NCBI GenBank assembly: GCA_022410635.1
Contig: JAJVDF010000430.1
Coordinates: forward strand, 110,763 to 174,762
Reading direction: 5' to 3'
DNA from: Tretioscincus oriximinensis
Taxonomy: Eukaryota; Chordata; Lepidosauria; Squamata; Gymnophthalmidae
Length of the DNA stretch: 64,000 bases
The translations under genes and the position numbers were made by a program. The notes under the pieces are model-generated. The model did not search any database. It had not been told where the DNA came from and worked only from the letters and a program-made list of their open reading frames with translations. This document shows positions 55,601 to 64,000 of this stretch, piece after piece. Position 1 is the first letter of the stretch. Every line of letters starts with the position of its first letter.

Positions 55601-55984
55601 TCATACTTTGTGTGCATTCTCAGTTAGGAAAAAAACATGCAGGAAGAAATATCATCAACCTTTAGTTCTGCTCTCAATATTATCGTATAGTGCATAAATA
55701 ATGGTGAGTCCATATAGGGCCTACAATCTGGGATTCCTCCTGTACTGTATTTCATTTCCTGTATGCACCACAGCAATCTCAACATAACCGCAGGATATAG
55801 AACTGAAATGCCAGCAAAATAACTATTTCATGAGATAACCATGTGGCTTACCTGTCTGGGAATTTGCTCCTAGGATCCATTGCAGAAAACAATCACTTTC
55901 AGGTATTTCATGGCATTACCACAAAAGCAAGAACTCAGACAAATAAGGGCTTGCACTTTTCCTCCCCTTTATTTTTTTAAAGTC

Positions 55985-56225
55985 TAGCAACCTGGATAGC
56001 TTTAAGACAAGCTTAGAAAGGTTCATGGAAGCTAAGAGTATCAATAGCTGCTAGGGTGGATCTCTTGATACAGCCTCTGAGATGGAGAAACAGGCAGGAT
56101 TCCTGGAATACCATTTGCAGAGAATCGAGATCAGGTGAGGGTTTTGCCTTCTTCTGTTTCAGACTACCCAGGTGCACCTGGCGGGCCATGTGTAAGACAG
56201 AGTGCTGGACTAGATGGGCTCTAAT
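55985..56225 (+). repeat. CR1 LINE 3' end
   Basis: 'gcaacctggatagctttaag' to 'gctggactagatgggctcta', with the CR1 3' UTR between. The tail repeat is lost. Confidence 0.85.
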
Positions 56226-56360
56226 ATTGACTGTGGCTTGAATATTCCCAGCAAGTTAGGTTTTTACATTTGGATTATGGTATTAGTATTTTTATTTACA
56301 GGTTGCTGAATTAATGCTACGGTTTTCTGATTCTCTGTAATTCCTACCATTTTCTAAATA

Positions 56361-56513
56361 GAGTCTCGGAGTACTTTGGAGGCTAACAAGAAAAAAGTAG
56401 GCGGCATAAGCTTTCTCGGACAAGTCTACTTCTTCTGCATCTGAAGAAGTAGACTTGTCTTTGAAAGCTGATACTGCCACCTTTCTCTTGTTAATCTCTA
56501 AAGTGCTACTTGC
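56361..56513. mobile_element. Palindromic foldback element, second copy
   Basis: 'aagtctacttcttctgcatc' pairs with 'gcatctgaagaagtagactt', and the outer arms ('ggaggctaacaagaaaaaag' against 'tttctcttgttaatctcta') also pair. It is the same family as 27298-27533. Confidence 0.65.
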
Positions 56514-58847
56514 TGGGATTATTGAAGCTACAGTCTAATAAACAAAGAAGGATCCAATAATACTAAGATGATCAATTCTGGGGAAAGGAAGCAGGTTTCA
56601 TTGCTAGACAGACGTTGCAGAAGTAACTGCCTCATATCCAGCATACTCCTGACCTTTTTCATTTAAAAAAACAAACCCAGGACATATTTTCTTCCTTTCA
56701 AAATACAAATGATTTAGTTTAGTTATCCGACCCTTTTTGCTTATTTGGGTTCCCAGCTTTTTCACATTAGATTACAGATGTTAAGAGCAGTATTAACAGC
56801 CTTTATATTTTTTATAGGCTGGGTCCCCACGGTCAACAATAATAGAACAACCAAGTTTCTGGTTTCTCGTCTTTAGCCGGTTTTCTAGTTATCCGTATTT
56901 TTCTGTGTCCTTTTTTCACAATGACAAGTGCTTACTTAAAAGCTTGAATGCCCAGCAGCGTCACAATTATAAAAGTAGTAACAACAGCAGCCCAAAATGT
57001 GTGCAGGTTGAAATGTGTGCAGATGTTATTCTGTCCAGCCTTCATGGGGTCCTGGCCCTGCAGACTACAGCTCCCAGACTGCACCATAGCTAACCCAAGG
57101 AAGGACAATGTCTGGGAGAATCAGCCCACAGAAAACAGTATTTGGGAGCCTTAAGAGTTTCACTGACCTAGAACTATCAATAATACAAAACAAATTTTTC
57201 AGTGTATGCCCAGAAAGTATAATTATTCAATTTTCTAAACTGTTTAGCATTAATAACAACTACCTTTTACTATAACACAAATTAAGGAATATAAATAAAA
57301 TTCTTCCAAAATGCTCAAGCCAAACCCTTTTGCCATGGTCTTGGAATGCTGAGTGGGTCCTACGAGACATAAACGCAACTTATCTGAAAACAGATTTAAT
57401 TGATTTAAACAAAATTTAAAGCGGTTTTATTTTTTAAATTCTGGGCCTCACCCAAGACAAATGCTTATATTGGCCATTTTTGACATCATGGCAATAACAG
57501 CTCCAGTATTTATAGAAACAGCAAACATGATAAATATGTTGAGGCATCTAAAATGCCAAGCTTGGTGGGGAGTCTGGGGTGCAGGAGGGACTATGATTCA
57601 ATGCAAGCAGGCTGGAAAATAGAGGTTTACGGATTCAGCTCTCGACTTCCCTCCAGCAGTAAGCAATTGGAAAATCACACTTGCACGTTTACTAAGAAAA
57701 TCATGTAGAGATGTGCATGCAGGCACTTGGGAGCAGTCCGTGCCTCAGTGCTATGGAACAACAAATTTGTATTGCTCCAGACATTTCTGAGCACTAAATT
57801 CCAATCAATCCCTATTAGGACAGTTCCTAGCTAAGTACAGAAAATTCTATCCTTCTTAAAGGCTGCATTGACAAGGTGCAACAATTCTTCCTCATACAAT
57901 TATAACTATGGAAGCCTAAATGACTCAGCATAACATTGCTTGCATATTACTCCCATGTCAGGAAATCGCCTGAGAATCACGCCTAGATATGAGAATCTAG
58001 GCTATTTCAACCTTACATCCAACAAAGAAATTCCAAATTATGAGTATTCTCCCTCCCCTCAGTCCTGCCCACCACTGATGTCATTCTGGCAACCCTTGCC
58101 CAGGCTACATCATTCTTTTGTTTAAAGCTTTGCTCCTGTTGGCTGCATGACTTCCAGTGCACCGCCCACCACTGATGTCATTTCCAGTTCTGGTTCCAGG
58201 ATGCCATTTTAGTCATGGGCAGGACAGGAAGTCATGTGGCCAACAGGGGCACGATGAGAGTGAGGGTAGAAACAAAACAATGTGTGGGGCCACGCAAGGA
58301 ATTATTAAACATATCTACTAGAATACTAGTGGTCCACAACATGAAAGTATTTAAAAGAAATTATTCCGTGTTCCAGAGTACCCGGGGACTTGTTTTAATG
58401 ATGCACCAAAGCATGCCACTGAGATGGATTCTTCAGGGCTCAAAGCCAAGGAACCTCTGTTTCTTGATCTTTGGTACCTGGTCATGAAACTCATGTGTCG
58501 ATGGCATTGCCCAAACCATAACTTGCCATGGTCCAAGCCCTGTTGGTTTAGACCTAACTGATTCAGATCAGGATCTTTCAATGCAGAAATACCCTCAGCC
58601 TACCAATATAAATAAGTGACACTGAAGAAAATGAATTGTGTTTCCATAACTTGATGTCTGCATTAAACCACAGTATGTAAGAGGTGATCATGCTCAGTTC
58701 CCATCTGAGGCTGCCTGCAGATGCACAATCCTCTTGGCACTAGACATACCCTTTGACAGCCCCAATGTAATTCTGACTTAGGCACCAAACCCTCCCCCAT
58801 CTCTCACTATTAGAAAATCCAGCACTGGTGTTGGATTCCCCTTAAGA
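56514..58847. other. MAPRE2 intron, nothing recognised
   Basis: 56817-56835 has 'ggctgggtccccacggtcaa', possibly the end of a GTCCCCAC element. 57045-57100 resembles 1930-1975. 58140-58240 has GATGTCATTTCCAG-type words. No coding signal. Confidence 0.4.
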
Positions 58848-59284
58848 CTGTGATCGCACTGGGACTTGAACATGCAGTGGAAAATGGAATTTTAGACTCC
58901 GTTTTGAAAATGATGTGAGGGCATAGGATTAAGGAAATCCTCGCCTTGATTCAAACGCTCGTTAAAGTCCCCATTCACTTGCCCCTTTTCCTGCCTTTCC
59001 CTCCTGATTCCCTCGCCCCCCTGCCTTTCCCTGATTCCCCCACCCCGTTCTCCTGCTTGCCTTGCCCGCTGATTCCGCAACCTCGTTGTTGAAATTCTCC
59101 TAGCGCGAATTTCAAAAGAGAGCTGCGACAAAACAAAATCACCATGTACTGCACTGCAGAAAGTGATGATGTGTTTTTAGAGCGATGCAGGAGCACTTCG
59201 GAGACTGTTTTTATGGTAACACAATGCAAACGGTTGGCTCCCACTTCGCAATGGGGCACGCGTTAAGCTCAAATGCGATCACAG
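58848..59284. mobile_element. MITE-like element with CTGTGATCGCA ends
   Basis: The perfect 11-base inverted ends CTGTGATCGCA (58848-58858) and TGCGATCACAG (59274-59284) extend imperfectly inward (gacttgaac / gttaagctc). The flanks are TTAAGA / CCTAAG. The middle has a C/T-rich tract (58960-59070). It does not code. Confidence 0.55.
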
Positions 59285-61099
59285 CCTAAGTGTTATGCTT
59301 GTCTTGGTGTCTGTCAGCAGCTCTTGCAACTATCCCAATTGGGATTCCTGAAAAGTCAGTTAAGCAAATGAAAAGTAACAAAAGGAAGTGGGCGGGGCTT
59401 GGCTGCTTTTCTGTAACCCCAGGAACATCTGGCAAAACAGTTTGCCAGATGTGAAGATAAGCCTCTGTGGAGTGCTCTTCTTATCTAGTGAGGGACAACA
59501 GTTGTCAATCCCTGGGTTGCCTCTTGCTGGTTAGAAAGCAGCGTATGTGTGCTTATGGATAGGCTCCATGTGGATTAAAAAGGCATCAAATAGTAGCACA
59601 CTGGTAATCATCAAATATTATTATAAATATAAGCATCAGTGAGCAAGCTTTCTCCCTGAATTTTGGGGACCTTTCTTTGGCTAAAATACCTGTGCTCCGT
59701 ATTTAGACAGTATTTCTTTGTATTGTACAATATATACATACGCAAACGAATAGGTTAAATTATATGCTGATTGTTACATTTTTAAAAAGTGTTTCCCTCT
59801 AAAGATGGGTTGCCCGATATAAAAAATAACAGGAAGGTGGTTGGTGTATATAGCTAAGCCTTTTCACTAAGTATTAATGAATATGCATATAAATAAGACT
59901 TTCAGGCATTTTAGAGGGAGTTGCCTGAATTTGTAGGAATGCAAATCGAAGAGCACTGAACCAAGATATATAATAAATAAAGTAGCTATTTTTCAAGGAA
60001 CAGAATTTAAAATTAAAAGTATTTGTATGCTTTTCTCCTAATATATGCATCTTGCTAAGGCAGTGGGACTGTTGATGGCAAAATTATCACACCAGAAAAG
60101 AGCAATAGATACGGCTTCATCAAACAATGAAAATTCAAGGCAGGGAATCGCTTGCCTTTTACTCCACCTCAGCAATAACTGAATTGTAAGAGCTCATTCG
60201 GGAAAACACAAAATTGCAGCAAACACGAATGCTAGAATTTTNGAAAAGCAAAATATCGCTGTGTGCAAATGAAGCTGAACAATACACTGCTATAAAGAAG
60301 GGCTCTTCATCGATGCAAAATGTGTAAATTCTCATCTCCTAGTTTGAAGCTGCCGTCTACAAACATGTTTAGCGATAAAATAAAGGGGAAGAGAAAAATA
60401 GGAAAAGATTAGGANTAGAAAAATAGACAAGGGACTGTTAAGATCCATGAGATAAATGCTTCAGTTTTTATAATTTATAGTACATTTGTCAATTAATATA
60501 CTCTATACTCTAAGTTTTGAAGGAGGATTATAACAATTAAGAACAAAACTAAAAGACTAATTAAATGGAGGATGTTTGTAATTGGTGCACTTTTAACAAT
60601 TGTCTAAAGGTTTAGAATGACAGTACTTGATACTTCTCAGAAGTGAGCCCATCTCATTCCCTGGGAGCCAATAAAAAGAAGGCCCTCCTGAATGCACTTC
60701 TGTTGGATTGTCTCATCGCAAGTTCTTAGCCATATTATATTTTTCNTAAATGTATTATATTCAGTCAGTAAGTAAGGCATCCTACCGTCTCTTTATAGGC
60801 ATAGTTACCAACTAGTAGCACTGTGACATGAAAACAGAGTTTGTGAATTCTAGTCTGAGTTAAGTGTCAATACTTTAACATTTTGATATAATCATTTTTG
60901 GAATCAATATAGAGCAACTGTATTGAATGGAATTTTGACTGCTTTTTTGTTCTTACATATTCTGTCGTAATACTTTTGATGCTCAGCAGAACATAGCTAA
61001 AAACCACCGTAAAAATGCTGAAAATATAGCACAAATTATTACATTTATTTGTGTCAAAGACACTGCATTTCAACAGAACAGACCAATCTTTTTAATAGC
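59285..61099. other. MAPRE2 intron; one perfect hairpin
   Basis: ACATCTGGCAAA (59425-59436) and its exact complement (59441-59452) leave a four-base loop ACAG. The rest is AT-rich with no named feature. Confidence 0.45.
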
Positions 61100-61147
61100 T
61101 ACAATATATATATATATACTCTCTCTATATATATTCTCTCTATATAG
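61100..61147. repeat. AT and CT-type microsatellite
   Basis: TATATA followed by CTCTCTATATATATTCTCTC and TATATA. Confidence 0.8.
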
Positions 61148-61574
61148 TTCTGCTATAATTATGTGTATTGCCATTGTCCTGTGTTCTCTGTAAATATGTT
61201 AATATGCTGGTGGCTCCACTAGGGAAAGTAGAGGGCATTTAACCTGGTAGTGCCAACTAATTATGCAGAAGGAAAAGGCCTCATTGTGGGGGGCCTAGTT
61301 ACAAACTGTATATAAAGGAGAAACCATAGCAGTTACTATGGTTATTAGGCTGACCAGATGACCTCTTTTTTTTGGGGGGGGGGGTGCCTCCCAGTTTTTT
61401 TCTGAGGAAAAAATGTTTCAAAAAATATTTTTTTTCAAAAAGTGTTTTTTTTTTCCTAACTTCACAACAGTGTTGGGAATTGCATGAGAATCTCATATAT
61501 TTTGTGAAATTGTCCACTCTCGTATGAATTCTCATGTGACAATGTACAACTCTAGGGCCAGGAGATCCTCTTTG

Positions 61575-61815
61575 AGGCTAATGAACAGAGGAGTCAGGAC
61601 AGACAAGGGAAAAAANTTTTTCACCCAGAGGGTCATTGGTCTGNGGAATATACTGCCCAAAGTGGCAATGGTATCTTGAAGCCTGGGTGTATTACACAAA
61701 TTCATGGAAGCTGAGATGTTTTGAGACTGCTGTCTTCTTGATATTGCCTCCAGGATGGAGCAACACAGTATTCCTGAAATAGCATTTGGAAATAGTTGAG
61801 AACAGGTGATATTTT
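61575..61815 (+). repeat. CR1 LINE ORF2 end and 3' UTR
   Basis: 'tttttcacccagagggtcat' and 'ggcctccaggatggagc'-like text (61745-61765) mark CR1. Its tail end is missing. Homopolymer runs of G, T and A lie just upstream (61360-61450). Confidence 0.75.
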
Positions 61816-63149
61816 TGCCTCTTTTTGCTACTTTTTGAATTAAATTACTGTTANAAATCTTTAGTAACATTATCTGGTATAATATAATTATAACAATTTT
61901 CTGTATCCAGAACTGCTCAGCTTTGTCTGTGGACTGCCATTTCAGAAATGACTTCATTCAGTCTCCCAAGCAAAAGACACCACCAGGGTCGTCAAAGAGA
62001 TTAGCTCCAAGGAACTATTTATGCTACAATTTCCAAGCTGCCTTAACCTTGACCTGCAGTGCCTTATTAGAACAGGGGCTCTCTTAAGACAGAAGAGAGA
62101 GTGAATAATTCTTTATTCACTTTATTGTGTAAATTCTGTGTTTTCATCTCAGAGGTCTGTTTTGTCAAATGTGAATTAATTCAGAACCCTTAAAAAAGAA
62201 GGAAGGCATGGTAAATTCCATAGTCATAAACATTTTCATCCTTATATATTTAGATGATCAAATTTCAAATATGCTGTACCTCTACTGAAAACTGAGAAAC
62301 TAAACTGCAGTTGGCGATTGTATATACGTTTTTCTAAGTGAAAAATACTGTGACTATTTGCTTGTAATTTTCTTTTAAATTTTCTTAAGAATAATAATGA
62401 GATACTAAGCCCCCAGTGCGAACCTTGCTACTACATCCTTTCACTAAATACTCCACCAACCAAAAATTGATTTCCACTTTGACACGCTGAGCGAGATAAA
62501 CGAACAGAGTGAAAATGCAGTTAAGAGTATTATGTTTGCTTTTCAGACTCCCATCCCTTTTTATGTAACTGTAATCCCTGCAGGCAGGAATATTTGGTTC
62601 CTTTGCTACTTTTTGAGCTTCCCATTAAGGAAAAATATCAGAATTCAGGAAGAGAAGTTACAAAACAAGAAATAACTACTTCTTTTTGAAGCCTGTGCTA
62701 TTTTGGTAGATGATAACATTGAAACGTCTATTTTCTGCCTACTCTTACATATCCGGACAGGCAGTGACAGTGCATTGTTTAGAAAGTCAGTTAAATATTA
62801 TGCTATTAAAAATACCCAGTGAGCGTGCCACTCAATTAGAGGAAGAGAAATTAGAGTAACATAACTCTGAGGAACTCACATCTGCATTAGAAAAATCTTT
62901 GCTGGAAATTTTTCTAAGTCATATAATTAAGGGAAATAAATGACAGTTTAATTTGTTAACACTGCATTTATACATCATTTTTTCTGTGTTCCAGNAGCAA
63001 TCCTGGAAAATGCTGTTATTTATTTTTTACTGGAGAAGCACTAGTTGTTATTTTTTAATNTGGTAGAAGTTGCTTTTAAAGATGCATAAAATGTCATAAC
63101 CAAATCTTATTTCATTCATTCATCCCACTCTACACCAAAAGGACTCAAG
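61816..63149. other. MAPRE2 intron, nothing recognised
   Basis: It is AT-rich, with no named repeat or coding signal. Confidence 0.4.
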
Positions 63150-63232
63150 GTTAAAATGATGGTTTTATTGTTAACCGCCCTGAGACCTACGGGTATAGGG
63201 CGGTATAAAAATGTAAATAAATAAATAAAGGT
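63150..63232 (+). repeat. L2-type LINE 3' tail
   Basis: 'accgccctgagacctacggg' and 'tatagggcggtataaaaatg' with TAAA repeats. It is the best preserved example of this tail in the window. Confidence 0.78.
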
Positions 63233-63884
63233 CGGCAACAACAATAAATGAACGCAAATTATCAAGTGTCTCTGGAAGTCTATATGTTTTCTAATAACTG
63301 CTGTTCACAAAACAAGTTGGAGTATCTTAATTAATGAAGCTATATATTGTAGCTATTCAGCCTTCATTGGAAGATTAGAAGATGGGTTGGGTTGGCTGCC
63401 CTAACACACTTCCTCCAATCTGCCAGCTTGCTTGTCATATTTAAGTTCCAGTTGGTAGACTGAGGACAGGAAATGAATGTCTTGCTATAATCTGAAGTTG
63501 TTAGGAAACTTTTTTAAGATTCTAGATTGGGATAAAAATATATCAAATGAAAAAAACAAATACTGAAGCAAATGGATTTATTAGGCCAATGCAATTTACA
63601 CGGAAGGGGCCCTGAACTGGCTTGGATAGTTTATCAAGGGAAACAGCTCCTTTCCTGAGCACANAGCAGTTGACTCGGATTTCATGTGCCCATAGGACAT
63701 CTTGTAGGAACTCAACTGCTGGGAGGGCTTGAGGTCATCTAACTGAGGATGACAGCAGGAAAGGAAAGCTTTAACCACCACTTAACATCTAATTTGTAGC
63801 CTTTTATAGCCAAGGACCATGCTAGGAATAGTTTCTGGGAGATATACAAGCAAACTATGCCACTTTGGGTGTGTTTATTTCCAA

Positions 63885-64000
63885 AGTGGTGGTTGTGGNT
63901 AGCAGCCCAGATAGCTTTAAGATAGGATTAAATAAATTCTTGGAACTACTAGGATAGATATATTTTACTGTTTCTGGCTGGGGCAACAGGCAGGATTCCT
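63885..64000 (+). repeat. CR1 LINE 3' end, cut by the window edge
   Basis: 'agcagcccagatagctttaa' to 'gcaacaggcaggattcct' is the ORF2 end and 3' UTR start of CR1. The preceding 650 bases show nothing recognisable. Confidence 0.8.

Noticed and set aside
54778..64000. Upstream MAPRE2 exons (calponin-homology domain)
   Set aside because: I looked on the minus strand for the region that should precede the linker (the acidic PPPDPGE-type and FIQWFKKF-type words) and did not find it. It presumably lies beyond the window.

Overview
The window is vertebrate nuclear DNA, almost certainly from a squamate reptile (lizard-like). Its interspersed repeats are the usual squamate set: many CR1 LINE 3' ends, L2-type and L1 LINE pieces, tRNA-headed SINEs of the Sauria-SINE kind, a DIRS-like element, class II endogenous retrovirus remnants and many small inverted-repeat elements. 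The coding DNA is vertebrate and split by GT-AG introns. Isolated N bases are scattered throughout, and one 700-base assembly gap lies at 17163-17862.

Two genes are supported. The first, on the + strand, is complete: ten exons from 8239 to 42960 encode a 400-residue CDP-alcohol phosphotransferase of the ethanolaminephosphotransferase-1 (SELENOI/EPT1) family. It starts in a CpG island with a TATA-like box, C-rich tracts and three tandem CACGTG E-boxes. Its catalytic motif is intact, but it lacks the selenocysteine-containing C-terminus of SELENOI and differs from SELENOI throughout, so it is a divergent paralogue and not SELENOI itself.

The second gene, on the - strand, is MAPRE2 (EB2), a microtubule plus-end binding protein. 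Only its last three coding exons (54638-54777, 51810-51968, 48904-48975) and a putative 3' UTR down to about 46010 are in the window; the remaining exons lie beyond 64000. The two genes are tail to tail with about 3 kb between their putative poly(A) signals.

Layout: 1-7700 is upstream repeat-rich DNA (SINE, putative LTRs, CR1, L1). 7700-8600 is the promoter and exon 1. Intron 1 (8296-20219) carries a class II ERV fragment, two MITEs, CR1 and a 3 kb LINE with target-site duplication. 20220-26051 holds exons 2-6. Intron 6 (26052-36389) carries foldback elements, a 3.4 kb DIRS-like element with inverted terminal repeats, and CR1. 36390-42960 holds exons 7-10. 43000-46000 is intergenic with a mariner-type MITE and L2 pieces. 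46010-64000 is the MAPRE2 3' end and its introns.

The most interesting point is the pairing of the genes. From general knowledge, human SELENOI and MAPRE3 lie near each other on 2p23, in a block paralogous to the DTNA/ASXL3/MAPRE2 block on 18q12. A SELENOI-family gene beside MAPRE2 is therefore what one would expect of an ancient whole-genome-duplication copy of SELENOI. That is inference and needs a phylogeny.
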